Shown: positions 1-8,734 of the stretch, in pieces | Layout: the number at the start of each line of letters is the position of its first letter | Numbering within the stretch: the first letter of the stretch is position 1 | Source: Catellatospora sp. TT07R-123 | GTDB taxonomy: Bacteria > Actinomycetota > Actinomycetes > Mycobacteriales > Micromonosporaceae | Direction: 5' to 3' | Assembly: GCF_018327705.1 (NCBI RefSeq) | Contig: NZ_BNEM01000001.1 | Location: forward strand, 1,116,001-1,180,000 | DNA: 64,000 bases | Made by a program: the position numbers and the translations under genes | The notes under the pieces: generated by a model | What the model was told of the DNA's origin: nothing | The model's database searches: none | What the model saw: only the letters and a program-made list of their open reading frames with translations

Positions 1-1630
1 CCGCGCCGCCGTCGATGCGCAGCGCCACCCCGTGCGGGGGCTGGAACCCGAGGTCCAGGTCGGCGGGGCCGAGGTTGCCGCCGCCGTCGGGGAAGCTGAG
101 CTTCGCGCTCATGCCGACGCCCTGCACGGTCACCCCGACCGGGCCCAGGCGCACCTGACCGGACGCGACCGCCCGCAGGACCAGAGCCTTGACGGCGGCG
201 TCCTTGGGCGACGGCACCAGGTCGACGTCGAGGGAGTCGAGTCTGGCCACGTCGCCGAGCACGGCGCGGACGTCGAAGTGCGCCTTGAGGGCCGCGCCGC
301 CGGTCAGGAACAGCCCGCGCCGCCGCGACCAGCCGATGCCGAGGTCGAACTCCAGCTTCGCGTCGTCGGGCAGCACCTTGCCGAGGAAGCCGTCGCCGTC
401 GCCGCCCGACACGATCAGCCGGGCCTTGCCGCAGCCGAACTCGACCCCGAAGTCCTGATAGTCGCGGGTGAGCTCGGCGAAGGCGGTCACCTGGACTGGG
501 CCGTCGATCTCCAGCCGGGTGCCGGTGGTGCCACCGATGCGGATCATCTCGCCGGTGCGGACCAGGCCGAGGTCGGCGCGCAGGTTGAGGGCGGTCGCGT
601 CGGGCAGGTCGGTGACCAGCCCGTCGGGGCCGACCGCGATCACGCTCGCCGACTGGAGCGCCGCGGTGACCGTCGCGGTCCAGTCGCCGAACGTGTCCTG
701 GAACGCCACCGTGCCCTTGGGCGCGAGCATCAGGCCGAGGCCGCCGTCCTGCTCGCCGGCCAGGCCGACGACCAGCTCGAACCCGGCCTGCCCGTCGGCG
801 AAGGCACCTTCGGCGGTACGCACGAACACGTGCAGCAGGTGCTCGGCCGCCGCGGCGCTGTCCCCGAGGTCGGGGATGTCGCTGCCGTACACGGCGGTGA
901 TCGGGCTGCCGAGCCGGTTCAGGATGCCGCCGAGGGCGGGCAGCAGCAGGTCGGCGACGGCGTCGGTGGCCTCCCGGGTCGCCAGGCCCTCCTTGGTGAG
1001 GTAGTGCTCGCGCAGCTGGCCGACCGGGTCGCCGACGAGCGCGGGCAGCCGGTCCAGCCGTACCCGGGCGGTGTCGGACGAGAAGCGGACCAGCTTGCCG
1101 GTGGCCGGGTCCACGACGGGGTCGATCTGCGGCGCCGGGCCGTCGACCAGCGCCAGCGCCCACAGCACCGCGCCCAGCACCGGCCGGTGCCGCTGGAGGT
1201 ATGTGACGACCAGCAGGTTCACCAGGTCGGTGCCCAGCGCCGGGGCGTCGGGCAGGTTGATCCCGCCCCAGCCGTCGAACGCGGTCTTGAGCGCCCGCAC
1301 CGCGTCGAAGCACCGCTTGAGCGCCGCGAACGCCGGCTTGTACGCCTTGAGGTCGGTGGTCGGCGTCTCGATCAGCGGCTTGAGCGCGTCGACGGCCGCG
1401 CGCACCGCGCCGAACAGGGTCTCCAGCTTCGCGGTCGGGAACCCGGCGATCCCGTCGAGGTTCCACCCGATCTTCGCGAGCAGCTCGGCCCGCCAGATCG
1501 GATCGTCGGCGGCCGCCCGCAGCGGCGCCAGCAGCAGGCTGACCTCGCGGATCAGCTCGGCCCGGACGTCGACCGCGGTGGCGGTCGGGGCGGGCATGGT
1601 GTCCAGCGCGGAGGAAGGCTGGCTAGTCAT
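1..1630 (-). CDS. DUF6603-like large protein, N-terminal 543 residues (runs off left edge)
   Basis: An open frame on the minus strand starts at ATG 1630 and is still open at base 1, so only the N-terminal part is visible. It begins MTSQPSSALDTMPAP, continues through Leu/Ala/Asp-rich helical sequence (residues 20-110), then becomes beta-rich with repeated Gly/Asp turns such as DLGIGWSRRRGLFLTGGAAL. There is no signal peptide. The texture matches proteins annotated DUF6603, which are typically much longer and of unknown function; this assignment is from memory and moderate. The start codon lies inside the end of the upstream PhoD-like gene (8-bp overlap, 1623-1630), so the two are almost certainly translationally coupled and act together. 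Confidence 0.6.
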   Translation of the reverse strand, partial: MTSQPSSALDTMPAPTATAVDVRAELIREVSLLLAPLRAAADDPIWRAELLAKIGWNLDGIAGFPTAKLETLFGAVRAAVDALKPLIETPTTDLKAYKPAFAALKRCFDAVRALKTAFDGWGGINLPDAPALGTDLVNLLVVTYLQRHRPVLGAVLWALALVDGPAPQIDPVVDPATGKLVRFSSDTARVRLDRLPALVGDPVGQLREHYLTKEGLATREATDAVADLLLPALGGILNRLGSPITAVYGSDIPDLGDSAAAAEHLLHVFVRTAEGAFADGQAGFELVVGLAGEQDGGLGLMLAPKGTVAFQDTFGDWTATVTAALQSASVIAVGPDGLVTDLPDATALNLRADLGLVRTGEMIRIGGTTGTRLEIDGPVQVTAFAELTRDYQDFGVEFGCGKARLIVSGGDGDGFLGKVLPDDAKLEFDLGIGWSRRRGLFLTGGAALKAHFDVRAVLGDVARLDSLDVDLVPSPKDAAVKALVLRAVASGQVRLGPVGVTVQGVGMSAKLSFPDGGGNLGPADLDLGFQPPHGVALRIDGGA

Positions 1631-4076
1631 TGGGGCGGCGCTCCACATGGGTCGGCGGGACGGCGTCGGCGTCCTCGGGGTTGAGGGTCACGTCGAAGGT
1701 GGTGCAGTAGGCGGGCTGCCCGGTCGTGGTGATCTGCCACCAGATCCGGTGCTGCGCGGCCAGGGCGGCCTTGCTCGGCGAGCTGCCCGCGGCGAAGCGG
1801 ACCTCGCCGAGGTTGTTGTTGCCGACCAGCTCGGTGCCGTCGTCGCCGCGCTTGAAGTCGACGACCGCGCTGCCCACGCTGTGGAACCAGGCCGCGACCG
1901 CGCCCTTGGGCGCCCCGGGCGCGGGCCGGGTCAGCGGGGTCGTCTTGGGCCGGGCACCGCTGCGCTTGCCGATGCCGTAGCGGGTCCGGTGCCGCCAGTG
2001 CTCCTCGACGTAGTAGTACGGGATGTCGTACCTGTCGCTGACGTCCAGGCGGGCGGGCGTCTTCTGGAAGTGCGGGTGGCCGGACTTGTTGCGCGAGCGG
2101 TACTCGGTCCAGTACTCCAGCGGCACCGCCCAGCCGACCTCGTCGGCCGGGTTGTGCGCGAGGCTGCCCGACGCCACCGGCACCCCCAGGGGCAGCACGT
2201 TCCAGCCGCCGCCCTGCAGCTTGTCGGTGGTCAGGTCGAGTTCGGAGTTGGTCTCGTTCTTGAACGCGCTGGCGGTGAACTGCGCGATCTCGCTGCGCAG
2301 CGGGGTGGCCAGCGGCGACGCGGTGCCGTACGGCTGCCGGTTCCACACGCTCATGTGGATCGTGAAGCCGTAGTGGACGTCGCCGGACAGCAGCACCACC
2401 CGGGGCCGCCGCGCCAGCTGCCCGAGCAGCCGGTGGAACGTCTTCTGCCGCAGCCCCCACGCCTCGGCGTCGTGCCCCCAGATCATCTCCGGGGTGCGCT
2501 CCTCCTGATGCTCCTCGATCCACGGCACACCCAGGACCGGCCCCGGCACCACGACCAGCGTCAGGTACGGCGGGTTGGCGGCGGGCAGCTGCTCGGCGAT
2601 CGCGGCGTCGGACATGACCGCGGGCGGCTCCATCGGCTGCGGGTCGAACGAGCGCGTGGTGCGCGGATCGGTCACCAGGATCTCGTACGGCCGGCCGGCC
2701 CAGGTCAGCCGGTAGTGGTACCGCAGCGAGTCGGCGGCCCGGGGCAGGCTGTCGACCCCGCCCGAGGGCAGCGGGCCGGTCGGCACGCCCAGCAGCGACG
2801 CGAGACCGTCCAGTTTGGCCTGGTTGGCGGGGTTGCCGTCCCACTGCGGCAGCTGCGCGAGCAGGCGCGCGCCGGGGGCGTCGCCGGTGAACTGGCTCGG
2901 CGTGCTGCCCCAGCTCTGGAAGATCGCGTGGGCGAGCATGCCGTTGGTGACGATGCGCCGCCCCAGCGGCCGCCCGACCGTGACGCCCTGTTCGCCCCAG
3001 ACCCGGCGGCACCACTGCCGGTTGAGGTTCCAGTCGTCGGTCACCTCATGGTCGTCCCAGCTCATGTACGTGATCACGTTGGCCAGCGCCCGGCGCACCT
3101 GCGGCAGCGTGGTCCGCATCAGCTCGACCCGCTTGCGCTCGCCCGCGTCGTAGAAGGCGTTGGAGGTCGGCAGCCGGTCGGGCCACAGCACCGGCGACCA
3201 GACCAGCAGGTACATCGCCACGTACTCGCCGAAGCCGATCAGCTGGCTCTTGGCCAGCTCCGGCTTGTCGACCATCGAGCCGGTGAACCCGGCGATGTCG
3301 GTGACCAGGTCGGCGCGCGCCCCGGGCGCGTACGCCGCCGGGGTGTTCGTCCCCAGGCTCGGCAGCTGCTCCCCGGGCGTCCAGCCGAGCAGCGCGTCGC
3401 CGAAGTCGGTGCACATCGCCAGCACGCTGTCGGCGACGTCGTCGGCGTAGATCTGGTCGCCGGTCATCAGCAGCAGGTGCGGGCGCACCAGCGGCCACGG
3501 GTCGGCCTCGGTGGACTCCCAGTACGACGCCTCGATCAGGTGGTGCACGGCGGCCAGGCCGTCGTACTCGTCGGCGTGCGGCTTGCGGCACGAGCCGTGC
3601 AGCACCCGCAGCCGGCCCAGGTCCGACGGCGGCATCGCGAAGCTGGGCAGCTTCTCGGTGCCGAAGGTGATCGTCTTGATCCGCTCGGCCTCGTCGGCGT
3701 GCGTGGACAGCACCCCGGGGCTCTTGAACGTGCGCCCGTCGGCCAGCCGCACGTCGTAGTAGTAGGTGACCCCCGCACTCAGCGGCGGGTGCGGCGGCAG
3801 CACGGCCGCGGTCACCGCGACCACGTGCAGGTTCTTGCCGACCCGCACGGTCGGCGCCGGGACCGCGGTGACCGCCGTCGGCGTGCCCGCGCCGTCGGGG
3901 TCGTCGTACACGGTCAGGCTCACGGCGGTCGGCTCCTTGAACGCCAGCCATACGGTCACCGTGGTGTCGCCGGTGTGGCGCAGGATCGGCCCCGCCAGCA
4001 CCGACGGCATCGCGGCCAGCCGCCCCGCGAGCTTCCAGTCGGCGGCGCCCAGCGCGGCCGGATCTGGCGTCGACAT
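1623..4076 (-). CDS. PhoD-like metallophosphatase/phosphodiesterase
   Basis: An 817-residue protein. Metallophosphoesterase (PhoD family) motifs appear in order: GSCRKP at about residue 161, TGDQIYADD at 205, WDDHEVTDDWN at 340 and LLSGDVHYG at 562. These supply the Asp, Asn and His metal ligands of the family, which hydrolyses phosphodiesters and phosphomonoesters. An N-terminal beta-sandwich segment (residues 25-125) resembles the PhoD N-terminal domain. No Tat signal is visible, unlike classic secreted PhoD, so it may be cytoplasmic. I chose ATG 4076 because a GGGGG ribosome site lies about 9 bases upstream; an in-frame extension to 4211 is possible but lacks such a site. It is much longer than typical PhoD (about 500 residues), with a large C-terminal extension. 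It overlaps the downstream DUF6603-like gene by 8 bp. Confidence 0.85.
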   Translation of the reverse strand: MSTPDPAALGAADWKLAGRLAAMPSVLAGPILRHTGDTTVTVWLAFKEPTAVSLTVYDDPDGAGTPTAVTAVPAPTVRVGKNLHVVAVTAAVLPPHPPLSAGVTYYYDVRLADGRTFKSPGVLSTHADEAERIKTITFGTEKLPSFAMPPSDLGRLRVLHGSCRKPHADEYDGLAAVHHLIEASYWESTEADPWPLVRPHLLLMTGDQIYADDVADSVLAMCTDFGDALLGWTPGEQLPSLGTNTPAAYAPGARADLVTDIAGFTGSMVDKPELAKSQLIGFGEYVAMYLLVWSPVLWPDRLPTSNAFYDAGERKRVELMRTTLPQVRRALANVITYMSWDDHEVTDDWNLNRQWCRRVWGEQGVTVGRPLGRRIVTNGMLAHAIFQSWGSTPSQFTGDAPGARLLAQLPQWDGNPANQAKLDGLASLLGVPTGPLPSGGVDSLPRAADSLRYHYRLTWAGRPYEILVTDPRTTRSFDPQPMEPPAVMSDAAIAEQLPAANPPYLTLVVVPGPVLGVPWIEEHQEERTPEMIWGHDAEAWGLRQKTFHRLLGQLARRPRVVLLSGDVHYGFTIHMSVWNRQPYGTASPLATPLRSEIAQFTASAFKNETNSELDLTTDKLQGGGWNVLPLGVPVASGSLAHNPADEVGWAVPLEYWTEYRSRNKSGHPHFQKTPARLDVSDRYDIPYYYVEEHWRHRTRYGIGKRSGARPKTTPLTRPAPGAPKGAVAAWFHSVGSAVVDFKRGDDGTELVGNNNLGEVRFAAGSSPSKAALAAQHRIWWQITTTGQPAYCTTFDVTLNPEDADAVPPTHVERRPND

Positions 4077-4229
4077 GATGATGTGCCCCCAACGGTCGGA
4101 CTCTGCCTGTGTGAGGCGAGCTTCGGCCGGGGCACTTGGCGTCCACTTGGAACAGGGTTGGAACCAGGGATTCAAGTCGGCCGCAAGTCGGCTCAAGCGC
4201 CGCAGCCGCACCCTTGACCTGGGGCCGGG

Positions 4230-5705
4230 CTAGGCGAGGTCGCGCCAGACGTGCACGCGCTCGTGCTCGTCGTGCTTGGCGGCGTACATCGCCCGGTCGG
4301 CACGGTGCAGGGCGGACTCGGCCGACTCATCCCGGCGCCGGACCGCCACGCCGACGCTGACGGCGCAGCCGCGCTCGCCGACGGCGGCGACCAGCCGCGC
4401 GGCCGTGGCCGCCGCCTGGACCTCGTCGACCACGTCGAGGACCGCGACGAACTCGTCCCCGCCGACCCGGAAGACCTCGTCCTCGGCGCGCAGGGCGCCG
4501 CGCAGCGCCTCGGCGACCTCGACCAGCAGCCGGTCCCCGGCGGCGTGCCCGGCGGTGTCGTTGACCTGCTTGAAGTTGTCGACGTCGACGACCAGCAGCG
4601 CCGTACGCCCCGCGCGGGTGGCGGCCAGCCGCTGCGTGAACGGTCCCTGGTGCCGCAGCCCGGTGAGCGGGTCGGAGTCGGCCAGCTGCTGGAGGCGGTG
4701 CAGCGCGGCCAGCCGCTCGCGGCACATGACCGCGTTGGTGATCAGCAGTTCCAGCACGCTGACCGTCGCGACGTCGACCCGCACCGCCGCCTCGTCCATG
4801 ACCAGCAGCGCCGCTTCGAGCCGCGGCACCTCCGACATCCGGCCGCCCAGCGGGATCGGCACCGCGATCAGGGTGCGCACCCCGGCCCGCACCAGCGCGT
4901 CGAAGCCGCGGGTGTCGGCGCTGCCCGAGTCGCCGAAGGTGTGCGACGCGCCGAGCCGGCACACCGTGTCGATCATCTGGGAGAGGCGGGACGGTTCGAA
5001 CGCGGCCACCCGGGCCGGCAGGTCGGCCGCCCCGGCGGCGGTGTGGGCCGCCAGCAGCACGTGGACCCCGGTCGTGGGCGAGGACGGCGAGCCCCGCAGC
5101 AGCATGATCGCGCTGGCCAGGCCGGCGACCTCGACCGCCGCCTGGCAGACGTGCACCGCCAGCTCCGTGCCGTTGGCGGCCGAGCCGAACGCGATGGTGT
5201 GGCGCAGCAGCCGCTCGGCCCGCGACTGCTCGGGCGGCCCGCCGAGCTGCCCGATCCGGGCGCCGAGGCGGCTGCCGATCTGGGCCAGCCCGCTGCCCCA
5301 CGGAGCCAGGTTCCCCACGAGCCGGTCGAATTCGAGGTTCAGGACACCTATCGCGCCCTCGGCGGGGCCGGGCACGGGTGCGCACACGACCGAGCCGACG
5401 GGGCGGCCCGGATGAACTCCAGCGTACTCGATCGAGGCGTCGCCGATGACCACTGTCCGGGCCGTGGCCAGCACTCTTCCCACGATGCCGTAGTGCGTCG
5501 GCACGGCCGCCGGGGCCTGCCACGCCCCGCTGCACGCCACCACGGCCAGCTGGCCCGCCGAGACCAGCAGCGCGTCGGCCGCGCCGCCGGTGCGGGCGTT
5601 CAGGACCGACACCGTGGCGTTGCACGCTCGTGCCGGCGAGTCGCAGTCGGCCAACGCCGCCGCGACCTCGTCCAGCACCTCGGATTCGAAGTCCAGCCGC
5701 ACCAT
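4230..5705 (-). CDS. GAF-domain diguanylate cyclase (GGDEF)
   Basis: A 491-residue protein without a signal peptide or membrane segments. Two GAF-like sensor regions (roughly residues 20-160 and 175-325) precede a C-terminal GGDEF domain that begins near SDPLTGL. The signature RVGGDEF is intact, and DVDNFKQVNDTAGHAAGD supplies the metal and substrate contacts, so it should make cyclic-di-GMP from GTP. No EAL domain is attached. An AGGGGAA ribosome site is only 2 bases from the ATG, so the adjacent in-frame GTG (5702) may be the true start. It reads convergently with nothing and is divergent from the membrane-anchored gene at 5975. The ligand of the GAF domains cannot be told from sequence. 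Confidence 0.88.
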   Translation of the reverse strand: MVRLDFESEVLDEVAAALADCDSPARACNATVSVLNARTGGAADALLVSAGQLAVVACSGAWQAPAAVPTHYGIVGRVLATARTVVIGDASIEYAGVHPGRPVGSVVCAPVPGPAEGAIGVLNLEFDRLVGNLAPWGSGLAQIGSRLGARIGQLGGPPEQSRAERLLRHTIAFGSAANGTELAVHVCQAAVEVAGLASAIMLLRGSPSSPTTGVHVLLAAHTAAGAADLPARVAAFEPSRLSQMIDTVCRLGASHTFGDSGSADTRGFDALVRAGVRTLIAVPIPLGGRMSEVPRLEAALLVMDEAAVRVDVATVSVLELLITNAVMCRERLAALHRLQQLADSDPLTGLRHQGPFTQRLAATRAGRTALLVVDVDNFKQVNDTAGHAAGDRLLVEVAEALRGALRAEDEVFRVGGDEFVAVLDVVDEVQAAATAARLVAAVGERGCAVSVGVAVRRRDESAESALHRADRAMYAAKHDEHERVHVWRDLA

Positions 5706-5769
5706 TTCCCCTGGCAGTACGCCGTACGGTCGATCCTACCCGGGCGCCTCCTGCGCACGGCCCTGGCCA

Positions 5770-5831
5770 CAGTTTCCGGGAAACTGCCGCCAAAGCGGCT
5801 GGATTCGTGCAGTTTCCCGAAACTGCACGAA
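5770..5831. repeat. Two related palindromes (CAGTTTCC core)
   Basis: Between the divergent genes at 5705 and 5975, two perfect inverted repeats share the core CAGTTTC/GAAACTG. The first (5770-5786) has 8-base arms around one G. The second (5804-5831) has 13-base arms around CC. They could form hairpins or bind a dimeric regulator of either neighbour. Confidence 0.6.
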
Positions 5832-5974
5832 CGATCGGGCGGGTGTGGTACCGGCGGGGAGGGACCGGGGTCGGCGTCTGGGAGCGCTACCGGTAGGTTC
5901 GCCCGGACGGGAACGGAATTCGTCTTCCACGATGGGTCCGGTCGTACGCAGCGACGAGTCTGGTGAGGATTCGC

Positions 5975-7378
5975 ATGGACACGAGCACCGGCCCTCGCTC
6001 CCGGCCCGGCCGCCACGCACGCCGCTGGTCCGCCCGGCGGCGCATCGCGGTCATGCTGGCCCTCGTGCTGGTGGCCGTCGCCGCGGTCACGACCGTGACC
6101 CTGTCCCTGTCGTCCCCGGCAGCCGACGTCCAGGCCGGTGCGGACCCGTCCGCCACCGCGCCCGCGACCGCACCGGCCACCGGCGCCGCAGGCGCCTCCG
6201 CCACCCCGTCACCGCAGCCGTCGGCGGGCTGCGCCCGCCCGGCCGGCCCGAAGCCCGCGGTCCGGATCACCGAGGTCAAGGTGGGGGTACGGGTGACCGG
6301 CTACGGCCGGGAGACCGACACCGAGCCGCTGCCCATGGCGATCGCCGCCCGGCCCGACGGCGGCTCGTGGCTGGCGTGGCTGGGCACCGACGGCAAGGTC
6401 TACCTGGGCGCCCTCGACTGCGACGACCACCTGGTCGGCAAGCCCACCGGCTTCACCGGCATCGACCTGCAGGACCTGCACGCCGACGCCGACGGCGGGG
6501 TGCTGCTGCTGACCCGCCGGGGCACCTGCGGCGACGGCCCGCTGTGCGGCGGCACGTCGAGCCCGTGCAACACCATGCACATGATCCGGTTCGACCTGGC
6601 CGGGCACCAGGTGTGGGAGCGGCAGGTCACCAACCTCGGCGGCGGCCGCGACGGCTACGACGACGGCGCCCGGTTCGTCTGGTGGTACCAGCACCACGGC
6701 CGCCTCGCCTCCGACGGCAAGACCTTCGCCGCCTACTTCGGGGTGGCGATCACCGTCCAGAACGGCCGCTGCGTCGACATCCACGAGGGCGACCGGATGC
6801 AGGTCGTCGACGCCAAGGGCAACCTGGTCGGGCGGCACCGCGACAGCTTCGAGGTCGGTTGCAGCCACAGCTGGACCACCCGCGTGCTGTGGGATCCGCG
6901 CACCAGCCGGTACGTCACCGTCTGCGCCACCGACAACGGCTGCCGCATCGCCCGCCCGCAGCCGTACCGGACGGTCGCGGCGGGCACGTGCGACGGCACC
7001 CTGTTCGGCGGCGACCTGGTGCTCGCCCGCGACAAGGGCTACTGGACGGCGTGGAGCCAGGGCGGGCAGGTGCGCCTGGCGCACTTCAGCACCGGCGCGG
7101 CCGACACGACAGTCCGGACCGGGGCCGGGTCGAGCCATCCGCACCTGGTCGGCTACGGCACCGGCCGGATGCTGCTGGCCTGGTCGTCCGGGTCGGCGAC
7201 GGCCGCGCAGGTGTACGACTCCGCGACCGGCAAGGCCGTCGGCGACCGGTTCACCATCGGCGTCAAGGACCACGACTACCAGGCGTTCAAGTCGTACCCC
7301 GACGGCAGCGCCGCCTACCCGGCGGCGGGCGGCACCGCCACCTCGATCCGGATCGCCCGCGTCCTGCCCGCCGCCTGA
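5975..7378 (+). CDS. Membrane-anchored or exported hypothetical protein
   Basis: A 467-residue protein. A basic N-terminus (RPGRHARRWSARRR) is followed by a single hydrophobic segment (about residues 20-42), then an Ala/Thr/Pro-rich spacer to about residue 80. A beta-rich extracytoplasmic domain follows, with repeated Trp/Gly patterns (WLAWLGTDGKVYLG, FVWWYQHHGRL) and several Cys, such as CGDGPLCGG and SPCN. The repeating texture suggests a beta-propeller. I recognise no family. ATG 5975 is preferred over GTG 5963 because the GTGAGGA at 5963 acts as its ribosome site. It converges on the secreted propeller gene with only 7 bp between stops. Confidence 0.8.
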   Translation: MDTSTGPRSRPGRHARRWSARRRIAVMLALVLVAVAAVTTVTLSLSSPAADVQAGADPSATAPATAPATGAAGASATPSPQPSAGCARPAGPKPAVRITEVKVGVRVTGYGRETDTEPLPMAIAARPDGGSWLAWLGTDGKVYLGALDCDDHLVGKPTGFTGIDLQDLHADADGGVLLLTRRGTCGDGPLCGGTSSPCNTMHMIRFDLAGHQVWERQVTNLGGGRDGYDDGARFVWWYQHHGRLASDGKTFAAYFGVAITVQNGRCVDIHEGDRMQVVDAKGNLVGRHRDSFEVGCSHSWTTRVLWDPRTSRYVTVCATDNGCRIARPQPYRTVAAGTCDGTLFGGDLVLARDKGYWTAWSQGGQVRLAHFSTGAADTTVRTGAGSSHPHLVGYGTGRMLLAWSSGSATAAQVYDSATGKAVGDRFTIGVKDHDYQAFKSYPDGSAAYPAAGGTATSIRIARVLPAA

Positions 7379-7385
7379 CCGCCCG

Positions 7386-8651
7386 TCACGGGTACGGGAA
7401 CAGGCCCACGCGGCCGTGGTATTCGTGGCCGAGCTGGTCGGTGTCGGAGCCCACCAGCAGGCCGCGGCCGCTGGTGAGGAAGGCCCGCAGCCCCTCGCCC
7501 CGGGTACGGGTGGGGTTCCAGGCCAGCGCCCGCCCGCTGACCGGGTCGATGGCGCCGATGCCCTTGCGGACGACCGCCCCGGCACCCATGGTCTTGTGCC
7601 CGTGCGGGTTGTCCAGCCACTGCAGGTGCCCGCCGACGTAGACCGCGGCGTCGGTGGCCTCGACGGCGTACAGGGAGTTGCCGCCGGTGTAGTTGATCCA
7701 GGTCGGCTTGCGGGTCGCCGCCCCGGTCTCGAACCGCGCGGCGGTGTCGCAGGGCAGCCCGACCCGGGACTCGTGCCCGCTGGTGACGATCACGACGTAC
7801 GTGCCGGTCGGGTCGAAGTCGGCGGCGCGCAGGTAGGTGTTGAAGTCGTCGCTGCACTTGTCGACGCCGTAGAAGTCGGTGTGCCAGCCGGTGACCTTCA
7901 CCTCCGGGGCGGAGATGTCGAGCATGGCCGCCTGGGAGCGCGGCTTGCCGTTCACCGAGACGAACGTGCCCAGGGCCAGCATGCGGGTGCCGTCGGCGGA
8001 GACGGTGAGGTCCTGCACCTTGACCGGCCGGTCGTCGGGCGAGGCCAGGTCGAGGTCGAAGGTGTCGTCGACCTCGCCGGTGACGGCCGACAGCCGGATC
8101 ATGCCGCGCCCCTCGGACCGGCCCTCGACGTAGACGCGGCCGCCGACGTACAGCTGGCGGCCGCTGCGGGCCAGGGTGAAGACCTCGCCCTTGACCGGCG
8201 CGGTGAAGCCGGGGACGGCGTGCCCGGTGGCCACGTCGATCCGGGCGATCGCGCGCTGGTCGGTGCCGTCGACCTCGTCGAAGTCGCCGCCCGCGATGAC
8301 GGAGCCGTCGGGGCCGGTGGTCAGCGCGTACACGGGGCCGTCGAAGTCGGGGGCGAAGTCGTCGACGACGGTGCCGTCGGACAGCCGGAAGGCCATCAGG
8401 TTCTTACGCTTGTAGGTGGTCTTGCCGTCGGCGCTGGTCGCGGTCGTGAAGTGGCCGCCGACCACGACGACGTCGCCGACGCGGGCCAGGGCCCAGACCT
8501 CGCCGTCGGTGATGTGCGGGGTCCAGTCGACCGGGTCGGCGCTCACCAGGGCCGGGGGCGACGGCTCGGCGTACGCGTGCCCGGTCGCGGCGGCCAGCAG
8601 TGCGCCGGTGGCCGCGAGCGCGGCGAGCAGCACGGGCAGGTGTCTACGCAT
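7386..8651 (-). CDS. Secreted beta-propeller protein (delta-60/DUF5122-like)
   Basis: A 421-residue protein with a clear Sec signal peptide: MRRHLPVLLAALAATGALL, ending near AYA-EP. The mature part contains repeats of the form VYALTTGPDGSVIAGGDF, VFTLARSGRQLYVGGRV and VEATDAAVYVGGHL. These match the DUF5122/delta-60 beta-propeller repeat, found in actinobacterial surface proteins of unknown role. No enzyme motif is visible. ATG 8651 was chosen because it starts the signal peptide. The gene lies downstream of the NACHT gene on the same strand, 83 bp from its stop. Confidence 0.8.
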   Translation of the reverse strand: MRRHLPVLLAALAATGALLAAATGHAYAEPSPPALVSADPVDWTPHITDGEVWALARVGDVVVVGGHFTTATSADGKTTYKRKNLMAFRLSDGTVVDDFAPDFDGPVYALTTGPDGSVIAGGDFDEVDGTDQRAIARIDVATGHAVPGFTAPVKGEVFTLARSGRQLYVGGRVYVEGRSEGRGMIRLSAVTGEVDDTFDLDLASPDDRPVKVQDLTVSADGTRMLALGTFVSVNGKPRSQAAMLDISAPEVKVTGWHTDFYGVDKCSDDFNTYLRAADFDPTGTYVVIVTSGHESRVGLPCDTAARFETGAATRKPTWINYTGGNSLYAVEATDAAVYVGGHLQWLDNPHGHKTMGAGAVVRKGIGAIDPVSGRALAWNPTRTRGEGLRAFLTSGRGLLVGSDTDQLGHEYHGRVGLFPYP

Positions 8652-8734
8652 GCCCTGGCAACGACGCGGCGGCCCCGGCCGTAACGCCCACCCCACCTCG
8701 ATCCGTACGACGCCGGTGCGGTAGGGCAACCGCC

